Assembly: GCA_019637435.1 (NCBI GenBank)
Contig: JAHBVO010000003.1
Location: 62,001 to 126,000, forward strand
Source of the DNA: Candidatus Obscuribacterales bacterium
Lineage (GTDB): Bacteria; Cyanobacteriota; Vampirovibrionia; Obscuribacterales; Obscuribacteraceae
DNA: 64,000 nt
Direction: 5' to 3'
The translations under genes and the position numbers were made by a program. Within the stretch, counting starts at the first letter, position 1. Each line of letters begins with the position of its first letter. This document shows, piece after piece, positions 50,374 to 58,826 of this stretch. The notes beneath the pieces are model-generated. The model was not told the DNA's origin. It saw only the letters and a program-made list of their open reading frames with translations, and searched no databases.

Positions 50374-50465
50374 TTTGTAAAATCAACTCCGATACGGATT
50401 TGCAGAACGTAGGTATTACTGCTTTGAGCCAAACAGGAGCACTCGAAATCACTGCAGCTACGGCT

Positions 50466-50771
50466 ATGCCTACATATTTCACTCAAACCGCGACGATTCT
50501 TGGCAGCGTAAGCAGTGGTGCAATAACGCTAAAAAACCCTGTTGGGGAATATTTTGCAGAAAAATTTGCGACGATGTTCGCAACCTCTGCGCTCTACAAT
50601 ACTAGTGATCAACCATTCACCCGTTTCTCGGCAGCATTTCACAAATTTGTGGGCTCTAGGTTCACCTGTACTCAAGCGATGATGTCGAGTCTGAGAGTTA
50701 ACTCGCAGGAGCCTGCAATCTACAGCGCTTCTTGCGTTAACCAGATTCCTTCAGGCTACACATATCCGTAA
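50466..50771 (+). CDS. doubtful small ORF
   Basis: An open frame of about 100 residues (ATG 50466; a TTG at 50400 would lengthen it) with Ser/Thr/Ala-rich sequence such as TQTATILGSVSSGAITL and TRFSAAFHKFVG. No ribosome site or family is visible. It may be a real secreted or decayed gene. Low confidence. Confidence 0.25.
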   Translation: MPTYFTQTATILGSVSSGAITLKNPVGEYFAEKFATMFATSALYNTSDQPFTRFSAAFHKFVGSRFTCTQAMMSSLRVNSQEPAIYSASCVNQIPSGYTYP

Positions 50772-50780
50772 TCCGTGTAG

Positions 50781-51509
50781 TTAATCGGCTCCGGGAGGGA
50801 TTCGTCCCTCCTGGAGTTTGTACTTCGCCTTAATTCGAATTGCATGTTCAATAATGTCGTCTCTTGAATAGGACTTTGGTGAGATAAGGTAGGGAGACCA
50901 ATCTTTGTAGATTTCTCGGAGCTTCCGGAGAGCGACAGCTCTGTCATTCTCGTCGTGTTCTAAACATGTCAGGTTTGAAGCAGTCCGAAGATCCGCGTTC
51001 TGCATTTGTGCGGATAACGATAGAGGAATCAAATGAATCACTGCCTTCCCTGTCAGATCGGGATGTTTTCGATAAAAGTCTGCTATCGACTTATCGATTT
51101 TCGGAGTCTTATTGGCACTATGAAACCAAAGAAATAAATTGCTCGTCTTTGAATCAGCAGGTTCCAGTGAAACGGCTTGATAGACCGCTTCAATACAAGC
51201 CACCTCCGAAGAAAATTCATCTAGACCTTTCACTTTCACATCTGTAACTTCACATCCAACTCTGTCGTAATTAACTTGTATAGGGATACTTGGGGGAAAG
51301 TTAGCTAGCGATATAAACTGGTAAATACGCTGATAAAGCTGGGAACTTCCTCCACCCCGCTCTGCCGGCAATCCATGCTTTATTGGTGGGCGGCTTAGTG
51401 GGAATTCACGATCCTCAGCATGAGCCGCTTGTTGCCACAGAAGAGCAGTTGCCGTGGCTACGAGAACGATAGAGGTACTTACAGCCAGGGTTAAAACGCG
51501 CACCGTCAT
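50781..51509 (-). CDS. exported hypothetical protein, paralogue of 54147-55115
   Basis: A 242-residue protein with a signal peptide (VLTLAVSTSIVLVATATALLW, cut near AHAED). The middle and C-terminal part (KAVIHLIPLSLSAQMQ, LRKLREIYKDWSP, HAIRIKAKYKLQ) parallels the protein at 54147-55115. AGAGGACA precedes the ATG. Family unknown. It brackets, with its paralogue, the toxin-like gene. Confidence 0.7.
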   Translation of the reverse strand: MTVRVLTLAVSTSIVLVATATALLWQQAAHAEDREFPLSRPPIKHGLPAERGGGSSQLYQRIYQFISLANFPPSIPIQVNYDRVGCEVTDVKVKGLDEFSSEVACIEAVYQAVSLEPADSKTSNLFLWFHSANKTPKIDKSIADFYRKHPDLTGKAVIHLIPLSLSAQMQNADLRTASNLTCLEHDENDRAVALRKLREIYKDWSPYLISPKSYSRDDIIEHAIRIKAKYKLQEGRIPPGAD

Positions 51510-51842
51510 AACGTTTGTCCTCTAGCAGAAAAATTTAACAAATCCCGAATGTGGCACAGCATCAAACGCCTGTCAAGAGCGAAAAATGTGCGCAAGTTTC
51601 ATCTAAACACTACATTCGGTGGCGTTTCTACTACGCACAATAGTTTTACATTTCCGTCAAAGGTCAAAGGGTGAAGCGCGATTAAATGCAGCTCGCGTTA
51701 GAGAGCGAGGCCCTAAACCCTGTTTGCGCCACTTTCAAAACCTGCAAACAAAGCGACAGCAGCTAGCTTCAGCGACTCTGACGGACTTTACTTTTCCAGC
51801 ATCTATACTGGATTAATCAACGCGGATTTGAGGCCCCTGGGC

Positions 51843-53435
51843 ATGGCGTACGAAGAAGGCGAGAAAAACCTAGAAAGGGCAAAAGTTCTAAGACCGTCTG
51901 AAGTCTCCAGACGCGAAGGGCAGTTCACTGACGAAAACAAACAAGGCGAATGGACAAAGGCAACGGAGAGCAACCGGGTCACTAACCGGCAGTCAGCAAC
52001 TCACGAATGCCTAACTGATGAACAGATTGCCGACTTGGAAAGGCGCGGTCTTGGACAAAAATTTGAAATCACGGGATTGTCCGGGCCGGGCAACGGCTCA
52101 GCGGAAGACACGGGCACCGTGACGGACTACAGGCCGCAGGAAGTGGCTAAAAACCAGTCTTTTGCACTAGGCATGGACTACGAAGACAAGCGCGATCACC
52201 GCTCTGTTTACAAGAAGATGACCGAATTTGCGCAGGCTGCCGGAAAAAGAGCCGCCGATCCAGAGGGATGGAAATCCTACATTCAAGGCGAGTTAGACAA
52301 GATGATAGGCGTCGGCGAAGGGTTGAACATTGCCAAAGACAGCACAAAAGGCGCAGTAGCAGCCGGTTGGAATGCATTGACTGATGGTACTGTAGCTACC
52401 TGTCTTGCTAAACCAAATGCAATCAATGACCCGCTTTTTCATGCCGTTGGCGGCGCGCTAACCGCAATGGCGGAAGATCCAAACGCTGTTAACCAAGCGC
52501 TAGAGCGCGTCGGAGTAACCATCCTGAACGCGAGCGAGCGCTATTCTGCTTTGCCCAATCGTGAAAAAGGACACGTGATCGGTGAAACAATGTTCGGGCT
52601 GGCTAACCCGGAAGGCAGCACGGAAGGCGGCGAGCTGGCACTAAAGATCGCTGATGGTGTTGCTACTCACGTTGACGCAGCGGTGATGAAAACTATTCAG
52701 CAAAGCCTAAAAGCCGCTGAGGAAGCCGCTAAGTCATCACCGGAAGTGGCGCAGGAAATGAAGCAAATGCTTCAAAATTACTTGCGTGGAAAAGGGCTGA
52801 CCGGTCCAGAGTTGGAGTATGCGGGCGTTCCGAAAGGATACTTTGACGGACTGGAAACGGCGAAGCCTGACGATCATGTCTTATTCATGAAGGGTGATAA
52901 GGGGCTACCTCAAGGCGTGAAGCCCAGTGAACAGGTTTTAGTTACGGAGCATTTCACTTCATCCGGGCGAGTGGTCAATGATATCCAGGTTTCGGACGAA
53001 GTTTTGAAAGCGGCTGAATTACAAGGGTTTGACAAGGAAGCAGTAACAGAGAAACTTCAAAAAATCGCGGATGCAGTGAAGGACGTTTACGCACAACTTG
53101 GTAAATATGACGCTGCAAAATATGGGTCAGAAAGAGCTTACGGCAACAGATTTCACGAGATGTTGAGGCAGTCTCTGAATAATGCGGGCGAGCCTGCAAT
53201 TAGCACCGAAGCTAGCTATCTAAAGGGGCACACTTCAACTTGGGGTAAACTTGGCTCTTCCCGAATTGACATTAGTCTTGGTGATGCCCAAGAGCCGTTT
53301 GCTTCTGTCTGTCTCAAAACACTTAAAGCCACGCCCTCACCGCAACAAGAGCGGGGCTGGATACGCAATCTTCCCCATTTGAAAGACGGTTCAATACCGC
53401 CACGAATGTACTTGAAATTACCGCCAGAACAATAG
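51843..53435 (+). CDS. polymorphic-toxin-like protein with C-terminal nuclease-like domain
   Basis: About 530 residues (ATG 51843; TTG 51828 also possible). The first 100 residues are polar and charged, residues about 150-330 form an Ala/Glu-rich helical region (GVGEGLNIAKDSTKGAVAAG, NQALERVGVTILNASERYS), and the last 130 residues (AYGNRFHEMLRQSLNN, YLKGHTSTWGKLGSSRIDISLGD, VCLKTLKATPS) resemble a restriction-fold toxin tip: G-SRiD with a following K. Ending with this globular tip and followed 9 bases later by a small gene is the layout of a toxin with its immunity protein. Signal for secretion is not evident. Confidence 0.6.
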   Translation: MAYEEGEKNLERAKVLRPSEVSRREGQFTDENKQGEWTKATESNRVTNRQSATHECLTDEQIADLERRGLGQKFEITGLSGPGNGSAEDTGTVTDYRPQEVAKNQSFALGMDYEDKRDHRSVYKKMTEFAQAAGKRAADPEGWKSYIQGELDKMIGVGEGLNIAKDSTKGAVAAGWNALTDGTVATCLAKPNAINDPLFHAVGGALTAMAEDPNAVNQALERVGVTILNASERYSALPNREKGHVIGETMFGLANPEGSTEGGELALKIADGVATHVDAAVMKTIQQSLKAAEEAAKSSPEVAQEMKQMLQNYLRGKGLTGPELEYAGVPKGYFDGLETAKPDDHVLFMKGDKGLPQGVKPSEQVLVTEHFTSSGRVVNDIQVSDEVLKAAELQGFDKEAVTEKLQKIADAVKDVYAQLGKYDAAKYGSERAYGNRFHEMLRQSLNNAGEPAISTEASYLKGHTSTWGKLGSSRIDISLGDAQEPFASVCLKTLKATPSPQQERGWIRNLPHLKDGSIPPRMYLKLPPEQ

Positions 53436-53444
53436 AGAGCAGCC

Positions 53445-53702
53445 ATGGACGAAAGAAAACAGGATCAAAAAGTTCCCCAAGTGGAAATGGAAATGCAACT
53501 TCCAGACATCCTGGATGGACCATTAGAGCTTGAGAATGGCGTCACTCTAAACGAAGGCGATATGGTTGAACATGCCGAATTAGGAAAGGGAAAAATACTT
53601 CGAATTTGGACTTACACCACACTAGGCACTTGCCTTTATGTTGACTGGGGCGCCAATGGCAAGCAAGAGGTTCACCCAGGCTACGTTAGGAAGGTTGTTT
53701 GA
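53445..53702 (+). CDS. small protein, putative immunity partner of the toxin-like protein
   Basis: An 85-residue acidic, beta-rich protein (ATG 9 bases after the toxin stop). GDMVEHAELGKGKILRIW and CLYVDWGANGKQEVHPGYVRKVV look like an SH3-like or small barrel domain. The close linkage fits an immunity protein; not recognised by family. No signal peptide. Confidence 0.6.
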   Translation: MDERKQDQKVPQVEMEMQLPDILDGPLELENGVTLNEGDMVEHAELGKGKILRIWTYTTLGTCLYVDWGANGKQEVHPGYVRKVV

Positions 53703-53761
53703 ACTGGGTACTGTTTCGGCGGGAACTTCGCCTAATTTAGCGAAGAGAGCCGGCGGGAGAG

Positions 53762-54076
53762 TTATCTGGAAATAACATGCTCTGTCGTTAGGCTAGCGTC
53801 ACCACAATCGCACACTCGGCTATCCCAACCCTTGTAGAAAAACTTTTTCTCAATTTCGGTAGAAACCTGTTTCCACGTGATGGTGAGGCTTCCCTCGTGG
53901 TCGTGAATTGCTCCAACCTTGTCTAACAAGTTTTCTGCACCAACAGCGTCTGCGAGCGCTTGGACATATCCGACAAGTCGTTCAAAGCGACGTACTCGAT
54001 GATTGTTCCGGCCGTCATCATCTGCTGTCAGGTGAATCTCATTGCTAATCATGGAAATAGGCGTTTCTGTTGCCAT
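53762..54076 (-). CDS. hypothetical protein, 104 residues
   Basis: A 104-residue soluble protein, ATG with AAGGAGCA upstream. Acidic N-terminus, then a helix (RRFERLVGYVQALADAVG), a strand pair around EGSLTITWKQVSTEIEKKF, and a short end with CDCGD. It may bind a metal through CDC and histidines. Function unknown; possibly an added immunity gene, convergent with the 53445 gene. Confidence 0.65.
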   Translation of the reverse strand: MATETPISMISNEIHLTADDDGRNNHRVRRFERLVGYVQALADAVGAENLLDKVGAIHDHEGSLTITWKQVSTEIEKKFFYKGWDSRVCDCGDASLTTEHVISR

Positions 54077-54146
54077 TTACTGCTCCTTCGACATCGTGCC
54101 TAAAAGTATCGCCCAACCAGCAATTTGGCATAGGACCAGCAGACTA

Positions 54147-55115
54147 TCAAAGGTTAAAAGTCTTGTGACCGGCTGGGCGTTGACGATCTGAAGCCTGCTC
54201 CTTTTCGGGTAGAAAGAAGGTTGCGTATTTTTTCTTGAGAGACTTGGCTCGCTCGATTATGAAATTCGTGCCGCACGGCAAGACTAAGATTTCTCTGCAT
54301 TCCTTTCGAAATTGGGAAAGACGCGGATCCGCAAGTTTAGAGACCTCGAGACGAACTACATTGTGATGCGAAGAGCGAGTGCCGGTCGGCAATATACTCG
54401 ATCTTAAACCGTCTGGTATCACATGTAGCATCACAAAATCAAGCTTTGCGCTTGAACTAACTTTCGCGCCAGACCACACGTGCTCGGCTTCTCGGAGAGC
54501 TTTGTCTGCTAATAATTCAGGATGTTCGCCGAACATTGTTCTAATATCCGCGCTCCCAAACTCAAAAACTATTTCGGGACCTTGTACGGAATAGCTAGGC
54601 ACGACTTCCCAAATCGCTTGCTCACAGTAAAATTCGTCCGTCAAAGTCGAATCGATGTTGGAAATTTTTTTATAAACGGGATAGTTATTCTCATCATAGA
54701 AAACACTATAAACGAGACGAGCGCTGGGCTTGGATAAACATCTCTTGTCAAACGCACGCAGTACCTGCGCCTTATGTTTGCCGAGTCCAAGCTCGAAATC
54801 ACCAAAGCCACCGTACCGGTGCCCATTTTTTAACACCTCGTCATTTTTCCGCTTCAAGGTCTCGTAGACACCATCACTGCCTGTAAGCCCCTTACCTATG
54901 CCATTCGCGAGTTCGGATCGAATATCAACAGTACTCGTACTCCTGTTAGTGGTAGCGTTAGTGGGCACAGAACCATCTCCAACTACGCAGATATTAGCTT
55001 TGGTTGGATCTTCTATGCGCTCTGTTTGCTTGTCGTCATGGTTTGCAGTGGCAGAATTATTCGCAAGAAAACACAAACCAAGAACAACCCCCAATTTAGT
55101 TTTCGTGCTTCGCAT
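54147..55115 (-). CDS. exported hypothetical protein, paralogue of 50781-51509
   Basis: A 322-residue protein with a signal peptide (TKLGVVLGLCFLANNSATA) and start ATG 55115 chosen for it; a GTG at 55154 would place 13 residues before it. The C-terminal third (DFVMLHVIPDGLRSSI, FRKECREILVLPCGTN, ERAKSLKKKYATFF) parallels the protein at 50781-51509. Cysteines at several positions suggest disulfides. Role unknown. Confidence 0.7.
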   Translation of the reverse strand: MRSTKTKLGVVLGLCFLANNSATANHDDKQTERIEDPTKANICVVGDGSVPTNATTNRSTSTVDIRSELANGIGKGLTGSDGVYETLKRKNDEVLKNGHRYGGFGDFELGLGKHKAQVLRAFDKRCLSKPSARLVYSVFYDENNYPVYKKISNIDSTLTDEFYCEQAIWEVVPSYSVQGPEIVFEFGSADIRTMFGEHPELLADKALREAEHVWSGAKVSSSAKLDFVMLHVIPDGLRSSILPTGTRSSHHNVVRLEVSKLADPRLSQFRKECREILVLPCGTNFIIERAKSLKKKYATFFLPEKEQASDRQRPAGHKTFNL

Positions 55116-55387
55116 TCGATCCACCGGTCTTATTGTGAATTGGCAATTTGGCACACGTTACGGCGCCATGTCAAGGAAAAAAATCTTCCAGAAGGATTTC
55201 CCTGCCACTATATTTGGTGCTTACTTTATCCCATTACGCTTGGGCCATACGCTTCAGTTTACGCGAACATAAGGTTGCGGCTCTGGGAGTCGAAGTTCCT
55301 GAGTAATGTGCACCTGCGGAGGCTTCAATTAGCTGTCAGTGCCGGGCTCTGAGAAGTCCGCGCCGATCTTCCCACTCCTTGTTCGCG

Positions 55388-55804
55388 TCAGCGGGCTTGG
55401 TGTTGAGAAGGTGTCCAAGTTGCTTTTCGTTTCAAATAGAGCGCGCGCGTTTGACCGTAACCGTAGCTGTCTCTTATCACTATTTCAACGTCCTCAAATC
55501 CAGCCCGCCAACCCCGGGATTGTATCGAAAAGATATCCGAAGAGCATGCGCCTGTCAGCAAAAACGATTTCTTAATCAGATCTAGCGCGAGCTCTGAAAA
55601 TTTGTCGTTGTCAATCGCCGCAAGCCTCGAAACGGTCAGAATTCCGAGTTCTAACCCAAATTCTGAAGAAATTGTCGAGGCGCTCCAATTTCGGCTTGAA
55701 ATCGCCGTGTGGGCGCCGAAATTGAGAGCGGTTTCAGTTACATAAAGGCGGATTGGTTTGAAACGGCATGGGGCGACTGAATAGGTTGACGCTGCTTCTT
55801 TCAT
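55388..55804 (-). CDS. doubtful small hypothetical ORF
   Basis: A 138-residue frame with ATG at 55804 and no clear ribosome site. The stretch FSELALDLIKKSFLLTGACSSD and EIVIRDSYGYGQTRALYLKR looks protein-like. It may be a decayed relative of the neighbouring secreted genes. Confidence 0.35.
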   Translation of the reverse strand: MKEAASTYSVAPCRFKPIRLYVTETALNFGAHTAISSRNWSASTISSEFGLELGILTVSRLAAIDNDKFSELALDLIKKSFLLTGACSSDIFSIQSRGWRAGFEDVEIVIRDSYGYGQTRALYLKRKATWTPSQHQAR

Positions 55805-55968
55805 TCAATTGCTATTCAAGGACCAATACCTCTCGGACATTCGTATCACGTAAGCGTTTCCACTCCCAACCTTCCCGGCATCGTGCACGGAAGACGAGTA
55901 ACGCTTGCGCCGAGAGTGCCTTGATAGCTGGTTCTCCCCCTGTTGTCACCACCGGCAAGGACATATCT

Positions 55969-56574
55969 ATGGCGAACACACGCAAGAAAAAGAATCCTAA
56001 CCAAGCGGGTATCAACCTGCTCTTCGCCCTGGGCTCCAGTCTCGCCCTGGCTCTGATTTTGGGACCACTGCTGTTCTCTGACAAGAGCACCGTGGGCACC
56101 CCTATCATGTCCACCAACGGTTCGATGATTTCCGACACCATCGGTCGCCTCTCCTCGGCAGACTCGTCCAGCCAGAGGATCAGCGCCGCGCGCTGGCTCT
56201 CGACCCAGGCGTCCGCCAATCCGGAAAGCGTAATTCGGTCGCTCGGCGACTCACTTACGAATGATCCGGACCCGGTCGTCAGAGCGCAAGCAGCTTCGTC
56301 GCTCGGCACTCTCGCGCGCACCGCCCGCGAGAAGCCCACTTCGAATGCATCGCAGGAAAAGCTGATCGCTGAAGTCCTTCAGCGTCAGTACAGCAAGGAA
56401 GCGAGCGACTCCGTTCGCCGATGCATCATCGGCGCCGCCGCCGAGCTCGATATCGACGACGCCAACGGTCTCGTCGAAAAGGGCATCTCGGACAATGATC
56501 CCTCTGTGAAGGAAGAAGCACTGCGCGCCCGCGTCGAACGCGAGCAGCGAGCTCAGCTGAAGAAGCTGGGTTAA
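55969..56574 (+). CDS. membrane-anchored HEAT-repeat protein
   Basis: A 201-residue protein. A basic start (TRKKKNPNQ) leads into one hydrophobic segment (INLLFALGSSLALALILGPLLF), then a helical repeat region of HEAT type: SSSQRISAARWLSTQA, DPDPVVRAQAASSLGTLAR, SDSVRRCIIGAAAELD and DNDPSVKEEALRARVERE. Hence a single-pass protein, probably with a protein-binding HEAT solenoid. The ATG at 55969 has AAGGA upstream; upstream in-frame sequence is not coding-like. It is followed by the Cys-rich mini-protein gene. Confidence 0.8.
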   Translation: MANTRKKKNPNQAGINLLFALGSSLALALILGPLLFSDKSTVGTPIMSTNGSMISDTIGRLSSADSSSQRISAARWLSTQASANPESVIRSLGDSLTNDPDPVVRAQAASSLGTLARTAREKPTSNASQEKLIAEVLQRQYSKEASDSVRRCIIGAAAELDIDDANGLVEKGISDNDPSVKEEALRARVEREQRAQLKKLG

Positions 56575-56661
56575 CGACCACAAGCTTCTTGCGGAGACCG
56601 CAGCAATTTAGGCTGCGGAAGACTTACTCGCAGTGAACTCAGAAATCTAAGAGGTACGAAG

Positions 56662-56877
56662 ATGACCTGTAACTTTTGCCAGAAGATGCCCCTTCCGGCC
56701 AGCGCCCGTGCGGGCAATTGCTCCAGCTGCTCTGCCAAGACGCCGACGACCGCTCACACTCTCTGCACGACCTGCGCCAAGGCGCAGTCGCGCTGCAACC
56801 GTTGCGGTCGCAGCATGACTGCCAACCCCATGCTGCAGAACGCGTGCGACACCGACAGCTGCGCCTGCATCTTCTAG
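56662..56877 (+). CDS. Cys-rich mini-protein (zinc-ribbon-like)
   Basis: A 71-residue protein with 12 cysteines, most as CxxC pairs: CNFCQK, CSSCSAK, CTTCAK, CNRCGRS, then CDTDSCAC at the end. It likely binds two zinc ions in a ribbon or treble-clef fold. AGAGG precedes the ATG. It follows the HEAT gene by 87 bases and is G/C-rich. Function unknown. Confidence 0.75.
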   Translation: MTCNFCQKMPLPASARAGNCSSCSAKTPTTAHTLCTTCAKAQSRCNRCGRSMTANPMLQNACDTDSCACIF

Positions 56878-57007
56878 GCTGAGCCGGTACTGCCGAGATA
56901 GGTAGTCTGGCACCAACAGTCCATCTTCATGCAGAATGTCCAGGCCGCGTGGCAGATGACGGGGCACCGACCCCTCATCCAGCCACGCGCCTCTTTCCTC
57001 GGATCGC

Positions 57008-57015
57008 CTACTATA
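57008..57015 (+). other. CTACTATA gene-end motif after Cys-rich gene
   Basis: CTACTATATCCCTGCGTATCAGCAAA. The same longer sequence recurs at 60591 as CTACTATATCTAAGCGTAT. It lies about 130 bases after the stop, beyond a GCGTGGC/GCCACGC hairpin (about 56950-56990). Confidence 0.5.
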
Positions 57016-57158
57016 TCCCTGCGTATCAGCAAAATCGAGCAAACCCTGATGCGGTGTTGACTAGGAGCGATAATGCCTACGTTAGTCTTCACAAAACGCG
57101 GGCCTTTGGCTACGCTGCATTGCCGAAATTTGGAGAATCCGTCTATGCACCATAGCCA

Positions 57159-57440
57159 AGCGGCAGGAAAATTACGAGGTATAGCCCCAAAAGTCCCATC
57201 ATTGCAACGTTTCAAGGATAAAGCTTATACTGTCTTTTCTAGTAGCAAAATCAGCGGCAGGAAAATTACGAGGTTTAACCCCAAGACACCCATCATTGCT
57301 AAGCTTCAGGGACGAAGCTTGTACTGTCTTTTCTAGTAGCAAAAATCAGCGACAAGAAAATTACGAGGTATAACCCCAAGACACCCATCATTGCTAAGTT
57401 TCAAGGACGAAGTTTGTACTATCTTTTTTAGTAGAAGATC
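57159..57440. repeat. tandem repeat of three 94-95-bp units ending in TAGTAG motif
   Basis: Units start at 57159, 57253 and 57348 with an AGCGGCAGGAAAATTACGAGG start and an end CTTTTCTAGTAGCAAAATC. On the minus strand each unit contains GCTACTAGAAAAGACAG, as in the 46.8 kb array (CTACTATAAAAGACAG). It lies downstream of the sigma factor gene on the minus strand. Confidence 0.88.
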
Positions 57441-57451
57441 GAGAAGAGAGA

Positions 57452-57478
57452 ACCTGGCGGGAGAGTGTCCCGCCAGGT
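57452..57478 (-). terminator. terminator hairpin after sigma factor gene
   Basis: A perfect 11-bp stem ACCTGGCGGGA (57452-57462) with TCCCGCCAGGT (57468-57478), 12 bases after the stop; no strict T-tract but TTCTACTAAAAAAG follows on the minus strand. Confidence 0.8.
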
Positions 57479-57489
57479 CAGAGAAATCA

Positions 57490-58323
57490 TCAGCGAACAG
57501 CCTGAACACCGGCGACGCGGCCGAGTTTCTGCAGCGCCTTCGCCTCGATCTGGCGGATGCGTTCGCGCGTGAGCTTGAACTGCTGAGCCAGGTCTTCGAG
57601 CGTCTGCGGGTCACCGTCGAGACCGAAGCGGCCGGAGACGATGATGCGCTCGCGCTCGTTCAGCACATCGAGAGACGCCCGAATCGCCTTGGCGGTGTCG
57701 TCGGACTCGAGACGCTCATGGAAACGCTCGAACGAGCCGTCTTCCATCAGATCCCCAAGTTCCGTCTCACCACTCTCGCCGACGCGAGTGTTGAGCGACA
57801 CCTCGATGAGCGCATACTCGGAAAGCTCCCGGATGTCCTTGACGCTCACCTTCATGAGCGCGGCCAGACGTTCCTCCGTCGGCGCTTCCTGGCTGTCGGC
57901 AAGCACGCGGAGCGCCTTCTTCAGGCCCGCCAGCAGCTTGCGCTTCGTCGCAGGAATGCGAACGGTCGAGCTGTTGTCGCACGCATAGTCCTTGATCGCA
58001 GCGCGAACCCAGAACCAGGCGTAGGTCGAAAAACGAGTGCCAGCGGACAGGTCGAACTTCTCCGCGGCGCGAAGCAGTCCGAGATTGCCCTCCTGAATCA
58101 GGTCCTCGAGCGGCACGCCGTAGCCCAGAAACTTGCGCGCAACCGGCACCACCATCTTCAGGTGTGCGGTGACGAGCTTGTCACGGGCACGAGCGCCGGC
58201 GGCACCGCCAGACTGCATACGCGTGACCAACTCCTGCTCCTCTTCGCGGGCAAGAAGCGGGGCGGCGTATGCGCTCCGGAGATAGCCGTCGAGGTACGAC
58301 GAAAACAGGTCATTCATAGCCAC
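57490..58323 (-). CDS. sigma-70 family RNA polymerase sigma factor (RpoH/RpoS-like group)
   Basis: A 277-residue sigma factor. Region 2: LVTAHLKMVVPVARKF, GVPLEDLIQEGNLGLLRAAEKFD (core-binding) and FSTYAWFWVRAAIKDYA (-10 recognition and melting). Region 3 around residues 125-190 with LAALMKVSVKDIREL. Region 4: LNERERIIVSGRFGLDGDPQTLEDLAQQFKLTRERIRQIEAKALQKL with the -35 recognition helix. No region 1.1, so an alternative group 2/3 sigma. A second ATG lies six bases in. It is followed by the hairpin and 94-bp repeat array. Confidence 0.93.
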   Translation of the reverse strand: MAMNDLFSSYLDGYLRSAYAAPLLAREEEQELVTRMQSGGAAGARARDKLVTAHLKMVVPVARKFLGYGVPLEDLIQEGNLGLLRAAEKFDLSAGTRFSTYAWFWVRAAIKDYACDNSSTVRIPATKRKLLAGLKKALRVLADSQEAPTEERLAALMKVSVKDIRELSEYALIEVSLNTRVGESGETELGDLMEDGSFERFHERLESDDTAKAIRASLDVLNERERIIVSGRFGLDGDPQTLEDLAQQFKLTRERIRQIEAKALQKLGRVAGVQAVR

Positions 58324-58826
58324 AATTCCTTTCGCAGCAGCGCACCGACCAGAATGAGTCAGTACGGAGTTGAAGATTTCGGAACCGATGCCTCAAACCG
58401 TTCGCCACCACATCCGGTGCCGAACTTTTCCGGAGACAGAGCGCATCATCGAAGCCTGACCAACGGACCCAACTGTTTCGCAATTCGCAAAAGAAAAACG
58501 CGCGATTTAGTTGCAGAACAGAGAATTTAGGTCAGTTGATACCAGGCAACGAGGAATGAAATCGATATCTCCTAAATAACACTTGAGATCTATATAAAGC
58601 ACGCTTAACAAGTGGATTTACACTTGATCACGTTTCAATCGGCAATCGAAACACTCGCGAGAATCAGCCATTCAAGACTTTGAGAGGCGCAGAAGCAGTG
58701 CTCACGCAACCTGCGCCAACCCGAGCGCAATCGAGCGTTCGCGCAGTTCGCACAACACAAACATCACCCGCAAATGTTCAGGCTTTAAACGCCTGTGAAT
58801 CAAATTTCGCCATAACAGTCCGCTTA
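58324..58826. other. intergenic region between amidohydrolase and sigma factor genes
   Basis: About 500 bases upstream of the sigma factor gene, which must hold its promoter. A -10-like TATATAAAG near 58590 and A+T-rich sequence suggest one. No repeats seen. Confidence 0.35.
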
